From Mycocentrospora acerina (Eukaryota > Ascomycota > Dothideomycetes > Pleosporales): 64,000 nucleotides of DNA. Below, piece after piece: positions 10,560-20,931 of the stretch. The stretch lies in the NCBI GenBank assembly GCA_022701365.1, contig JAKUHH010000290.1, positions 186,001 through 250,000 of the forward strand. Direction: 5' to 3'. The first letter of the stretch is position 1. Each line of letters opens with the position of its first letter. Made by a program: the position numbers and the translations under genes. The notes below the pieces were generated by a model that saw nothing but the letters and a program-made list of their open reading frames with translations, made no database searches and was not told where the DNA came from.

Positions 10560-11216
10560 CTAGGTAGCTGAACTGTTCTTCCTCTGAAGCTGTTTGACAT
10601 TGGTATAGGCCTTTGCAACAAGATTCTCTGTCACCTTCATCTGTCGTCCCTTATTGTTACGAAACAAGAAAAACAACGCGTCTTCTCGACCCACTCGTAG
10701 ACCGATAAGTTGCCACCTAATCCCATCTACACGCACCCACTGCCCTAGTTCAGAGAAAATTTTCAAACGCGTGTTGTTCAAGTAGGAAAGTATCTCATGC
10801 TTTTTAGCAAAATAAAAAGCTGCCACACTAGGAATAGAACGGAAGAGGAGAAGAGAGACTTCAGCAGGACAATCAAGGCTATACGACAGAAAGATTTCTG
10901 TCGTTGCTTGTATAAGTCCAATGAATGTAGGCTTCTCCATAGATTTGCTAAGCAGGTTGGCGAAATTTTTTGGCAAATTGAAGCCAATGTAGACATCTAG
11001 GTGTTCGACACTAATTTGTGCATAGTCGTCGAATCGTGTAATTTCTCTTGGGCTATTCAAGATAACGTCGATGAACTCGTCTCCACCCGTAATGATGCCG
11101 CGCGTACTGTAGCACAAACAATGTTGGTTGCGTCTTACTTGGCGTTTTCGTGCGGCATTAAAGTCACAAATTCCTTCGGCTCGGCGCTTGTTGACATTCG
11201 ACTCCATTTTTAACAC
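10560..11216 (-). CDS. Hypothetical protein, 218 aa
   Basis: This single-exon gene is not recognised. The N-terminus is basic (KRRAEG, RKRQVRRNQ), which would fit a nuclear or nucleic-acid-binding protein, and Met4 is an alternative start. The body alternates hydrophobic and polar residues and looks folded. The end is basic again. It has no signal peptide or membrane segment. It lies tail to tail with the membrane protein gene to the left. Confidence 0.5.
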   Translation of the reverse strand: MLKMESNVNKRRAEGICDFNAARKRQVRRNQHCLCYSTRGIITGGDEFIDVILNSPREITRFDDYAQISVEHLDVYIGFNLPKNFANLLSKSMEKPTFIGLIQATTEIFLSYSLDCPAEVSLLLFRSIPSVAAFYFAKKHEILSYLNNTRLKIFSELGQWVRVDGIRWQLIGLRVGREDALFFLFRNNKGRQMKVTENLVAKAYTNVKQLQRKNSSAT

Positions 11217-11746
11217 CCTTTGTTACAAGTGTGACTCGTTTCTCCTTGTAAGCGGTATTCGGTTGACCTCTTCTTGGAACTCCTCGCATTGAATATCGTG
11301 ACCGTAGGCCAGATAACCCAGTTTTGATCTTCTGGGAGTGTACGTAGTTGTAAAGAGCTGCAAATGACGCTGGACATGAACAATGTTTCCTATGACAACG
11401 ACAGTTTAAATAAGTAACGCATATTCCATTGACGGTCATACACAAGGATAAAGGTGTCGTGCTGCATACACCCCCCGGCCTAACGCCTAATTAGGCTCAA
11501 ACAAACGAGAATTACGCACGAAGCTAGTAGGGGAGGACCGCAGGTATGAGAGCAGGAAGTGGGGCGACATTTCCCACCACAAACAGGTACAAGGGTTGAA
11601 GCGCTAATGCATGAGGAAGGGGGGCTAGAAAGCTAGTTTTAATTGGCCAAATTTAGAGATCGCTTAATGTGGCGCAACGTCAAGGGAGTGCGGGGTCCGA
11701 GCGAGGAAATGAGAAAACTCTCTAGCTTATTCAATACATCAAAACA

Positions 11747-12281
11747 ATGCCGAGACTTCCAGACAAGGCGTCAGCAAAAGAAGCCCGTGAAGCAGTCAAG
11801 TTCTCAGACTGGGAATGGAGAAGTTTTATCGTAAGGCAAAGTTCTGACTTGTAGACACATTATAAGATAGCTTAAATTTTTACAGAGAATCACAAAGAAT
11901 GTAGCACACAAATTACGGCTAGCAGAACCTGAAATTACGTGGAGCGCTATACCTGTCTCTAAAAAGAAAGAAGTGATGGAGGATATCAATTCGTATCTAG
12001 ATAAAGAAGAAATTCCTGCAGTTGAGGCGGATTTAGTAGGGTGGCGAATGAGCAAAGCCATTGGTAACCTGAAGCACGGCAAGAGTGGGTACTACCTTCA
12101 GCGCACAGGCTCATGTTACTTACTTGGGACAGACCGAGCGCATGCAGTAAACCCGCCAGCCGCTGATGGCGCTGATCATATCACTGATGACGATCCTGAA
12201 GATAATGCGAGCGATTCGACAGTCGCCATGACAAAGAATACGGGAAAATCCTACATGTTCGATCCAGTAAGAGATGTCTGA
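11747..12281 (+). CDS. Hypothetical protein, 159 aa, two exons
   Basis: The start ATG at 11747 gives 28 codons ending KFSDWEWRSFI. Intron 11831-11885 (GTAAGG...TTTTACAG) then joins in frame to a second exon of 131 codons plus stop. The join is convincing because both exons are protein-like and in phase. The product is charged, with a helical middle (KKKEVMEDINSYLDKEE) and an Asp-rich, probably disordered end (ITDDDPEDNASD). The repeated Trp near the start (DWEWRSF) and near W50 suggest a small folded domain. I do not recognise the family. Confidence 0.6.
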
Positions 12282-12529
12282 TAGGTTATCGGCAGACATT
12301 GTGGAGCTACGCAATTCAGCCGATGCTGGTATTATATCTGTTCACGAGTCATCGGCCCTAAAGATGTCTTAGCGATGCCATGATCAGGGTGAAACGCGGT
12401 TGGTCCTTATTATTAGAGCCAAGTCTATTGTTGAATTCAAATTTCAGGGTACAGCCAGTTCCCCCTTTGTTATTTGCAAGTCTGGTCTTCCGCAATCCTC
12501 AGTGAAATATTATATACACCAAAAACGTC

Positions 12530-12955
12530 ATGATTTACAGCAGTTGCAACGGATTTGAGAAGTTTGACGACTGCGAGACTCCAGTACTTACGTTGGACGA
12601 TCAAATCCTGATACACGCGAATATATTCTTGTCCCACGAGAATCGTCAACACACTGTAAGGCTACTTGACGAGCTTACATCTACTTTGCGGTCATCATAT
12701 GAAGACACTGATCTTTTGAGAAATCTTAAGCGTGTGAATGAGCGTTGTGGTATAAAGCGGCGGACAGAGCCAGATCAAGACTCTGATATCCTTAGTGATC
12801 TGCGGACGTATCACTTGTTGTGTCGCGGTTCAGAGCAGAACAAACAGCAGCGGGCTAAGATAGAAGCCGGATGGACGGCCTACAAGAGAAAACAGAGCCA
12901 ACACCATAGCACTTCTCATCTGCTAGATTGTATGTTAGCACTCTCAACATCATGA
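12530..12955 (+). CDS. Hypothetical protein, 141 aa
   Basis: This is an open frame of unknown family, largely helical and charged, with a Lys/Gln/His-rich end. It has no signal peptide. It ends 25 bp before the hydrolase gene on the same strand. A spliced fusion to the hydrolase is conceivable, but I found no clear donor and acceptor pair. It may also be a small separate gene. Confidence 0.4.
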   Translation: MIYSSCNGFEKFDDCETPVLTLDDQILIHANIFLSHENRQHTVRLLDELTSTLRSSYEDTDLLRNLKRVNERCGIKRRTEPDQDSDILSDLRTYHLLCRGSEQNKQQRAKIEAGWTAYKRKQSQHHSTSHLLDCMLALSTS

Positions 12956-12980
12956 TCCTGGCGCTAATGAGAAGTCAGCA

Positions 12981-14283
12981 ATGCTCCTCACTCTTAGACC
13001 TGGAATTCACTGCTTTCATCTAAACGCCATTCTCCCTATTATACTTTTATCAATAATCGTGTACGGCCACGAACATTTATCCTCATTCGTAGCACTTTAT
13101 AACTCAGTGAGAGAATGGCTTGAGTTGTACAAGAAGTTTCAGAATGCATGCGATCCTATCGAGTTTCGCAGACCTGGGTATCTTAACACAAAGTGGACTG
13201 ACATCAAGCTAGAGGAGTTTGAGATTATTCCCTTCCATTACAAGACTGTTCACGCCTCAAGAGAAACTTTGCGTCTAAAACTTGGTGTCTTCTGGGCGCG
13301 ATACATAAGACTGTGGGACCTAGAGCATATCGACCTCCAACCTAAGCTACAACTATATATCTGCGTTCCAAAACATCTTCTCAATAGTCTGCGCAACGAT
13401 AAAGAAAAAGTCGGTGTTATTATAGGGACTACTGGAGGAGGCATGGTATGTATGTCTCGCTGATCTACTTAATGGCAGTTAACGATAGCAGACTACTGGA
13501 CATCCAATTGATCCTGTCTGGACAGCTGATGCTATTCTCGAAGCCGCACAGAGGCACAACTGTGTGTACATAACTTGGGAGCGTAGAATGCTGCCCGAAT
13601 CAGCTGGCTCCGAATCGCTTGAGGATGCAGACGATTTCTTCAGCTTAATGATAGAAGACGGCTTTGTTGAGCGGATTTTATCATCTGCTGGCTATAATTT
13701 CAGAGTCTGCCAAAGGAATATGACTCTGACTGCTGAAAGTGCCGGCGCAATGTTCGCAGTACGCTGGTTACTGCAGTACCCTGAGCGGATATCTGGAGCC
13801 TACTTAAGATCACCTCTAGTAGACGAGTATATCCGCAAGCCCGGTGTATATATGGGTCGAAAACTTGAACTCTCAGAAGTCCAGAGAGATGCATACTGGA
13901 TGTTCAGATGTCTCGTGGAGCTAAACGGCGAATTACCTCCAGCAAAAAGTCGCCCAACACCTGAGTATCAGTATATAGCGGTTTGCCTTGCTAGTGCTCA
14001 TATTTTCGATGTTATGTGGGACGCAGATCTTTCTATTGATCTGCTACGTAGATGGAAAGCTCCAGCTGCGGGGGTATCTTGTCGCGTGCATATACTTCAC
14101 GGCACAGATGACGATCTAGTTCCGTTGTCAAGTTCAGAAATCCTGGCCAAGATGCTCCAGGAGAAAGGGTTTAGAGTTGAGCTCACACCGCTGCTGGGCG
14201 AAAAACATTGTACTGACTATAACTATTCTTTAGACATAGAGAAAATGTCTCCAGTCAGGTCGTTTCTCTCAGAAATTTGTTGA
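12981..14283 (+). CDS. Alpha/beta hydrolase (prolyl-oligopeptidase-like fold), 418 aa
   Basis: Two exons (12981-13445 and 13492-14283) are joined by a 46-bp intron. The catalytic domain has a Gly-rich oxyanion-hole segment at the exon join (IGTTGGGM), the nucleophile elbow AESAGA with Ser238, an acid in HGTDDDLVP (about Asp361-363) and His394 in GEKHCTDY. That makes a complete Ser-Asp-His triad. The elbow has Ala where the first Gly of GxSxG is usual. A hydrophobic stretch near residues 15-30 (LPIILLSIIVY) could be a membrane anchor or signal. The family includes esterases, lipases and peptidases, and the substrate cannot be told from sequence. Confidence 0.8.
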
Positions 14284-14598
14284 AGATTAACTAGTTTTCT
14301 TTAAATGTCTTGATATATCGCACAAGCGAAGTTTGAGATACCTTAAAGATATTTAATTCAGCCCGAAAGGCTTGGCATTCCTAATTAGGAAAGTTTCTTA
14401 TAACGTTGATTGTTGGTCAACCTACTTTAGAAATAAAAAAAATTTGTTGAAATTTAAAAACGCAGTTGAACAATATTAAAGTCCTTGCTGAAGATTTTGT
14501 ATTGCTCTAAGTGACTATCAATATACACTAATAGCGAAATGCTTTTCAAACACCGTTAATCTTCAATTTCAGACACCTGCAAAGCTATTTCCCACCTG
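14284..14598. other. AT-rich intergenic gap
   Basis: Nothing is recognised. It is an AT-rich spacer between the convergent hydrolase and the large 798-aa gene, where 3' untranslated regions would lie. Confidence 0.5.
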
Positions 14599-16995
14599 CT
14601 ACAAGTCTGAGTCGTACATCTCATCTTTACTATCTTGGAAACCAGATAAAGTACCTCTTGCCTTTGTCTTACTCTTTGAAATGCTCTCCTTTGTAGTGCT
14701 GACTGAAGTAGGAGCATGTCTCTCCTTCGTCCCAGTAGGGACATTGTAGTTCTCCGGAAACAGCCACTTATTTTCATCGAATTCACTTGCTTCCAAAGGT
14801 TTCCTAGTATCTGGATGTACCATATTCCTTTTGCATGCTCCTAAGTATTGCTCCATCTTCTTATAGAGAGCTATCATTCCTTCTAATTGCTTTGTCCCCC
14901 ATTTTTGACCGCAGAGTTGGAGGAATTCAGTCTTGCTTGGCCATACCGTCTCTCCATTTTTGAATGTAATTGGAATGTAAGTGTCTGGCTGTCTCCCTTT
15001 AGAACCTAGTTTTGGAATATGATCTGGACCTCGAGCAACTTGTACACATGGCCCAATCTTAACCAGTGGATTTGTTTTCAGTTGTTGCTTCCTCAATCGT
15101 AGATCAAAAGTGACATGCTGACTTTCATCCATCTCCATAAGTGCATCAGCACCACCAGGAGCCAGTTCGCTGCCACGGACCACAACATAATACTCCCGTT
15201 CTTTGGTTCCCGCGCGAAATATGAAACGATTGAACCGTGGATTGTCTGAAGTGCCAACCCGTATTGCCTGGAGTTTTCCAAATTCTGTAATACCATTTTC
15301 GTAATCGTCCATCAAAAAAGCGCCAGAGTCGTTCGTGTCCATAGCCAAAAGATCTTCATCTGACACGAAAAGACTCTCTTCATTGAAATTCATCTTATTC
15401 GTAACCTCCGCTGCCTGTACCGCATTTGAGATTGATTCTGAATTTAGAGGGGCACTGTTCTGTTCAGAAATCTTCTCAGTAGTCTCTATCCCTTCCAGCA
15501 TTTTAGTTCCTAAATGATGTCTCTTAAGCTCTGCAAAAAGCTTAGAAACATTCTCTTCTACTTCCTGGGGCTCATTCAATAACCACTGCGTAGTTATATC
15601 ACGTAGGATTTGTATCGGCAAACGATGCTCGTTATACTCGTCCCTGACTTCTATCGATTCTACATTTTTGATCATCTCACGCGTGCGTGAAGTCGCGCCT
15701 TCTACAGAACTTGCTTTCCGATTTCTAGCCATTGTTACAATATCACGGACCGGCGAAGTCATTATTTCCCATGTTTTGACCTGGTCTAAGGTTGGCCGCT
15801 CAAGCTCTTCCTGTAGCGATTTGTAAAGAGCCTTTTGCTCTGTTGATTGCTCTAGTAGGTCATGTACAGCTTCTAACATGGAGCTTGGTATTACTGCCGT
15901 GCGCGGGATGTTACGCATGTGCAAATTGTCCAGAAAGATCAGAGTTGCGTTGAGGAATTTTGTCGTAGTTGCCACATGATCTTTCAAATTGTTTTCCACG
16001 TTTGTCTTTTGCGCTAGCTGCCTCTTTCGATCACTATTCTGACTGTTGTTTATAAGTGCATCTAAATTGTTGATTTCTTTTCTGTAATCTTCTGGAGTCC
16101 TGTTTTTACGAATTTGAGCGAGCGACTTTGTCATGGCGAAGATTTGAGTATGCAGAAGCTCGCTAGGGAAGCCATACTCCTTGAGCAAGGCATCCCTATC
16201 TACCACTCCTAGACGCTTCTTTAAATTGTTCTTGTTTTCTAACAGAATAGATTTGAGTTGATCTTCATTTTCTGCTGCATGTTGCTGTTTTAGATCTTTC
16301 TCTAATAGTGGCCATTGTGCATCGAACTTTTCAGTAGCTACCTCTGCGCTCTCTGCAAGCTCGTTACAGTGTTTCTTGATAACCTCGTTTCCTTTCTCAA
16401 TCGCTGTGATATGCGAAGAGGGAATTTTAATAGTCTCCTTATTCCACCACTTCCTGACAAGGACATAGTTACTTTTCCATTGCTTTTCAACTCTTTCGGG
16501 ACGTTTCCCGAGGGGCTTCCGGTTCTTGCGTTGCTCAGTGTAATTGATTCGTCCTTCATTCTCAACTTTACTTTGATACTCTCTGTCCTCCTCATCTCTT
16601 GCTTCTCTTCGAATACGCCTTTGGTCCTCTGTTTCGTTTGCTCGCTTGCCTCGCTTTGCTACCTTGCGAGCCTGTTTAGTATCATCATTTTCGTCTGGTG
16701 CGACGTCAGAGTCGGATGAGTCAGATGTCATATCTTCGTCTGAGAGTGTTTCTTCTACTCTGTCGCTTCGCTCCATGTCCATCCGCACTAATTCTTCTGT
16801 CTCCTCTTCAGATTCCATGAATGAATCGGCAGGTAGGATCTTAGGCTTCTCGCCTATATGCTTGTTTTTGTTCTGGTCTCCTTTGTAACTACTGCTTCCC
16901 TTGGATTTCTGCACTCTTTGCACGGCTGAGCTGCCTGCAGCTCCTCCGCCAAGTCCCACGTTCGGCAAAACAGGATATTCAACTTGGGCAGACAT
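14599..16995 (-). CDS. Large orphan protein with coiled coil, 798 aa
   Basis: This is the longest uninterrupted frame in the left half. Residues 1-150 are low-complexity and strongly charged, with acidic clusters (ESEEETEEL, SDSSDSDV) and basic ones (KVAKRGKR). Residues 150-480 are mainly helical and probably coiled coil. Residues 600-700 look like a compact beta-rich domain (FIFRAGTKEREYYVVVRGSEL). The last 60 residues are Ser/Lys-rich. No catalytic motif, signal peptide or membrane segment was found. The charged, helical make-up would fit a nuclear or structural protein, which is only inference. It is intact and intronless, so it is likely under selection. Confidence 0.7.
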   Translation of the reverse strand: MSAQVEYPVLPNVGLGGGAAGSSAVQRVQKSKGSSSYKGDQNKNKHIGEKPKILPADSFMESEEETEELVRMDMERSDRVEETLSDEDMTSDSSDSDVAPDENDDTKQARKVAKRGKRANETEDQRRIRREARDEEDREYQSKVENEGRINYTEQRKNRKPLGKRPERVEKQWKSNYVLVRKWWNKETIKIPSSHITAIEKGNEVIKKHCNELAESAEVATEKFDAQWPLLEKDLKQQHAAENEDQLKSILLENKNNLKKRLGVVDRDALLKEYGFPSELLHTQIFAMTKSLAQIRKNRTPEDYRKEINNLDALINNSQNSDRKRQLAQKTNVENNLKDHVATTTKFLNATLIFLDNLHMRNIPRTAVIPSSMLEAVHDLLEQSTEQKALYKSLQEELERPTLDQVKTWEIMTSPVRDIVTMARNRKASSVEGATSRTREMIKNVESIEVRDEYNEHRLPIQILRDITTQWLLNEPQEVEENVSKLFAELKRHHLGTKMLEGIETTEKISEQNSAPLNSESISNAVQAAEVTNKMNFNEESLFVSDEDLLAMDTNDSGAFLMDDYENGITEFGKLQAIRVGTSDNPRFNRFIFRAGTKEREYYVVVRGSELAPGGADALMEMDESQHVTFDLRLRKQQLKTNPLVKIGPCVQVARGPDHIPKLGSKGRQPDTYIPITFKNGETVWPSKTEFLQLCGQKWGTKQLEGMIALYKKMEQYLGACKRNMVHPDTRKPLEASEFDENKWLFPENYNVPTGTKERHAPTSVSTTKESISKSKTKARGTLSGFQDSKDEMYDSDL

Positions 16996-17119
16996 GTCGT
17001 GATAAGTGACCTTAAAATACGTAGGACAGATTTGATAGTAGATGCGTTTAAAATGTAGCTTGATTGATTTTGAGTTTCTGTGTTGTAAAGGGTTGCCAGT
17101 GAAGTGTATTTATACTACG

Positions 17120-17185
17120 CTTCGTAAAACAGTAATCTGTTCTCAAGGTCACAAAACAGTATTGTGCAAACTTACAACTAAATCA
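17120..17185. promoter_or_regulatory. ACAGT / CTGTTCTC motif cluster upstream of the 798-aa gene
   Basis: A short cluster (AAAACAGTAATCTGTTCTC and a second AAAACAG) lies 125-190 bp upstream of the start at 16995. It belongs to the degenerate motif family seen upstream of several genes between 28 and 45 kb. A regulatory role is inference from position only. Confidence 0.35.
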
Positions 17186-17297
17186 GGTCCTCAATCCTGA
17201 GAATGTGATAAGAAGACAATTTACAGTAGTCTGGTGCCTGAATTTGGAATTATATGTGCCATAAAAGCAATCTAGAGCCCATACTTTCTCAACAATC

Positions 17298-18146
17298 ATG
17301 GCTATCCTTCGTTTCTCTCTCACGTTCCTCTTGAGCGCTGCTGTGCTTGCCACAACTATCACTCTACCTTCTCATTCTATAGCGACAACATCTTATGATC
17401 TTACAGCGTCTACGTTACCGATTCGAGGGAATGCTACACATGTGGCGCAGACGACAAAGTCTAGTGCTGTCAACTTGGCATTGCATTTACCGTGGAAATG
17501 GAATAGCACGAACACTACGCAGGCAACAGGTACTGGCTCCGGATCTTTTCTCTCGCGACCTACTACTACAGTGAATGTGGGCCAGGGAGGATCCCTGATA
17601 TTTTCTCCTTCATCACTAAACGCGTCCGTTGGATCTATAGTGGCCTTCAACTTCCTTAGCCTCAACCACACTTTGACTCAAAGCGATTTCTACCACCCGT
17701 GCAACAACAGCCACGGATTTGACTCTGGTTTTAAACAGTTCAATGCTGCTAATGTAAGCGGAAAATTTGTCATCGAGCACGAAATTACTTCAACCCATCC
17801 GACATGGTTTTTCTGCTCTCAAGTATTTCCTGTGTCTCATTGTCATGCTGGTATGGTGTTCAGCTTGAACCCAGGTGGAGCGCACCTAGCTTTCCTTGAA
17901 AATGCGCTGGCAGCAGTTTCACGTTCAACACCGGCGTCTTCATTCACATGCCAGCTACCCACCTCTAGCTCAATATCAGGAAACGCAACTACGTCGAGCC
18001 CTAATCATGGAACTACATATCCAACTGGAACTACAACTCTAACTGTAGCTGTAAGTCCATCTGCAATTGTTCCAATTATCTCAAATTCAGGTAACAAAAA
18101 CATGGCGCTTGGACTTGGATGCTTAGTAGCAGTTGTTTGGTTATAA
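17298..18146 (+). CDS. Secreted cupredoxin-domain protein, probably GPI-anchored, 282 aa
   Basis: A classic signal peptide (residues 1-18, ending AVLA) is followed by a Ser/Thr-rich linker and one cupredoxin domain. The domain shows the expected blue-copper ligands in order: His in LNHTLTQSDF, Cys in WFFCSQ, then His and Met in SHCHAGMVF. A second Ser/Thr-rich stretch follows. The C-terminus is hydrophobic (ALGLGCLVAVVWL), typical of a GPI-anchor signal. Members of this fungal family (extracellular serine-rich proteins) sit on the cell surface, and their role in copper binding or redox chemistry is mostly untested. It is intact and intronless. Confidence 0.88.
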   Translation: MAILRFSLTFLLSAAVLATTITLPSHSIATTSYDLTASTLPIRGNATHVAQTTKSSAVNLALHLPWKWNSTNTTQATGTGSGSFLSRPTTTVNVGQGGSLIFSPSSLNASVGSIVAFNFLSLNHTLTQSDFYHPCNNSHGFDSGFKQFNAANVSGKFVIEHEITSTHPTWFFCSQVFPVSHCHAGMVFSLNPGGAHLAFLENALAAVSRSTPASSFTCQLPTSSSISGNATTSSPNHGTTYPTGTTTLTVAVSPSAIVPIISNSGNKNMALGLGCLVAVVWL

Positions 18147-18676
18147 ATGGCAAATTGTGTATCTAAATATAGAGTAATCAATTACAATTTAAATTATTAT
18201 GATCTTCCCGTTGATAGGTAACTTTGAAGTTAGCTGATTTGGTTCAGCTATGCGACAATGTGCCTAGAGTAGATCATCAGCTAACATTAAGTTGCTCACT
18301 TGTTAAGGTTTGTCGATTCCTTTGCTTGACCTGATAGAATTAAAAGACAATGCGGAGACGTGTCCGATGGTCTCGTAGCTTGACTGCAGGTACTTCTTGT
18401 CAGCTGGTTGATAAGGATTTCCCGCCTATGCTGGGTAATCTCATTGCATGGGTGCTATGGATCTAATCACAACTTAAACAATAAAAGACAAACACTTTTA
18501 ACCAATCACTGTTGTCTGGTTTCTTATAGCGTAAGCAACTAGATTTTCTTTTAAAGGGTTACAGCAGAGGGAGCGCGGGTGATTGCGAGCCGCTGCACGG
18601 ATCACAATGCGGGCTACACCGAATCGCGCCACAGACTAGGTAACGAGTTAACGCGTTGTTTTAACTGTCTACCTAT
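18147..18676. other. Intergenic gap, no gene seen
   Basis: No supported coding sequence on either strand. It separates the cupredoxin gene from a degraded secreted-protein gene that converges on it. Confidence 0.5.
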
Positions 18677-19224
18677 CTACAAAGGACAATGCTGCTGTGA
18701 ACCAGATGCAGATGTCGCATTAGCTCCACAGAAGACAGATACATAAGCTGCTCCTTGGTTTTCTGCAAATTTTGCTAAATCGTCCGTCCCATTTGAAATA
18801 ACCATCAGATCCACTGCGACTCCATCCGACCCAGCACATTGCCTATTGGGTCATTACGCGCGCGCCATCTAATCGCACGTTCACTTACCACTCAAGCGCA
18901 GCTGCACCGTTCGGCACAGTCTTTGGAACTCGAAACATCGCTATTTGATCACCAGCGCAATTCTTTGGTCTTGCTAAGCCAGAGATTGGTAAGTAGGAGG
19001 TATTGTGAAAGCTTAGTGATGCACGGCAAGTAGAATTGCGCGCGTTCACCAATCTGAATACCATTAGCCTAGATTAATTCCGCATGGTTAGTGTGAGAGT
19101 ACTGGTAACGAAGTTCCTGTCCAGCTTGTATCTGGACAATAGGATTTGTCAGAACAGGAAGTGTTAGATCAAGAGGAATTATCTGCGCTAGGGTAGTTCC
19201 AATCAAGAAAGTAAGGTATTTCAT
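18677..19224 (-). pseudogene. Small secreted protein gene, apparently damaged
   Basis: The start at 19224 gives a signal-peptide-like N-terminus (MKYLTFLIGTTLAQ) and a mature part ending SHTNHAELI, followed at once by an in-frame TAG. Further on, another frame reads well (NSTCRASLSFHNTS, then CAGDQIAMFRVPKTVPNGAA). An intron (GTAAGTGA...CAATAG) joins it to a last exon (QCAGSDGVAVDLMV) ending at 18679-18677. The paired Cys and the VPNG segment resemble small secreted fungal proteins. Joining the first and second parts needs either an unusual intron or both a stop and a frame change, so I call it a probable pseudogene. It faces the cupredoxin gene. Confidence 0.55.
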
Positions 19225-19538
19225 TGCTGTGGATAACAAAAAGTAACGAAGTTAGTGCTACTGCAAATCAATTTATGTATCAGCATGCGTAACTTTCCTT
19301 TAATCTAGTCGGCTTTATTTTTTCTACTAAAGTCTACACTCAACGTACTTGCTCTCTTTTTGCATTTTATCTGTCTACTGTATTCAGTTTTCTGACTTCT
19401 ACTCCTGCAATTCGCGTGCACGGATCCTCCAAACAGAAATTAATAAAACTGTTTCCTGACTCCAGTAATGTGTATGGGCGGTAAATGTGAAATAAATACA
19501 GGTGTCTAGCAATAATTCAACAATACGTACCTACGGCA

Positions 19539-19985
19539 ATGTATCCCAGCTACCCTAGCTACAGACGCCACTCTGACCTTGCAATACAGTTTACGATTCC
19601 TAGCAGACAGATTGTGAAGCGTATTCTAGACCATTGTGAGCAAGACAGTAACCTCCGTCTAAAAGCTGCTGGGAACATCCTTTACAATCGAACTAAATCT
19701 CTTGCCCGCATTATGTCACGACATCGCATCCAAGTTCAGACTGTCAATCAAAACGATCTAGGCATTACTCTATTCTTACCACCTCCACCCTGCCCTGAGC
19801 CAAAGATGAAGTTCACTTGTCCAAGACGGACAGCAAAAAAGCCCTTGCTCGACACGATCTACGAGACGCCAGAGGCCGAACGCAAAGAATTAGAGGACGA
19901 ACAAGAACTTGTATCAAAGAAATGGATTACATTATACAAATATCTCCCAAGGAAGAAAAGACACAGCACGATTTATGTAAATTAA
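19539..19985 (+). CDS. Hypothetical basic protein, 148 aa
   Basis: This single-exon gene is not recognised. The first half is helical (residues 20-65), and the middle has a Pro-rich hinge (PPPPCPEP). The C-terminal third is charged and possibly helical, ending in a basic cluster (LPRKKRHS). It has no signal peptide. The basic character would allow a nuclear location, but nothing more can be said. Confidence 0.5.
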   Translation: MYPSYPSYRRHSDLAIQFTIPSRQIVKRILDHCEQDSNLRLKAAGNILYNRTKSLARIMSRHRIQVQTVNQNDLGITLFLPPPPCPEPKMKFTCPRRTAKKPLLDTIYETPEAERKELEDEQELVSKKWITLYKYLPRKKRHSTIYVN

Positions 19986-20197
19986 GACAAGCTGTATCTA
20001 AAAATTATCTATAAATGCGATGAGAAAACATTCGTTAGAGAATTTAGTCTTTTGAATCTAGTATAGGTTTTCCAAAAGTGCATACACGTTTATAAATATC
20101 AAGATTTGAGATGATTAATCTGACTATAATTTGTTATTTTAATAAATTGGCTAAATTATTTAAACTAGACCTTTGGGTGACAATTTCAATTAATGAC

Positions 20198-20728
20198 TCA
20201 TCTTTTTACTTTTGCCTGTTTTCTTTCCGATCGCCTCTTCACCCGCTTGCGCCCAATCAAATTTTCAAGCTTGTTCTGATATTCCTTCATCTTCTGGTTA
20301 GGCTGGTAATGACAAACGTCAATTCGGTATACACTCGCTTTTAATTTCAATAATTCCACATCAAGTTGAACATGAGCCCTCTGATCATGTATTGCTTCGA
20401 GCCCTTTAAGACCCATAACAATGTCTCTTGAAATTTGTTCGTGCTGTTTCCAACGATTACCACCGTAGAATTCATATGGATAATGGAGAACAGCGGTGAT
20501 GCGCAAATCCAGTAACATGGTAAATTTGAGTGACCTTTTGACGAATTTTTTAACCAATCGAGATTTTTGGTTACTATCTAGTGAGATAGGAACCAAAAGA
20601 TGCAGGCTGCGAATTTGTCCGATTTTTACGACTGTGCGTGCGGTGGATAGCAGCCTGCCGCACCTAAAGGTTATATGCGAACTTGACTCGTCGCACAATA
20701 AAGTCCAGATATGGACTTTACATAGCAC
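20198..20728 (-). CDS. Hypothetical basic protein, 176 aa
   Basis: This open frame is not recognised. The C-terminus is strongly basic (GRKRVKRRSERKQAKVKR), like a nuclear or nucleolar localisation signal, and a helical segment precedes it. The first 60 residues could include a short beta-rich region. It lies just downstream of the patatin-like gene on the same strand. It may be an independent small gene. Confidence 0.45.
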   Translation of the reverse strand: MLCKVHIWTLLCDESSSHITFRCGRLLSTARTVVKIGQIRSLHLLVPISLDSNQKSRLVKKFVKRSLKFTMLLDLRITAVLHYPYEFYGGNRWKQHEQISRDIVMGLKGLEAIHDQRAHVQLDVELLKLKASVYRIDVCHYQPNQKMKEYQNKLENLIGRKRVKRRSERKQAKVKR

Positions 20729-20931
20729 TTTAGACGCATTACTCTTAAATTTTTTGTTGACAAGTTGAAGAGGAACCAGTTCACTAGGTAGGTAAATGTC
20801 TCAAAAAGTAACTAGTTAGGAGTCTGTGCGCAAATTAGCCGCCCGCATCAAACGTCAAATAGTTATTAATAGATAGAGATATTTTTAAATATTATATTTA
20901 GTGCTTGAAGTGCAAGAGGAGCTTTCGGACT

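Noticed and set aside
15093..16888. Several ORFs antisense to or out of frame with the 798-aa gene
   Set aside because: Shadows of the long gene; no independent features.
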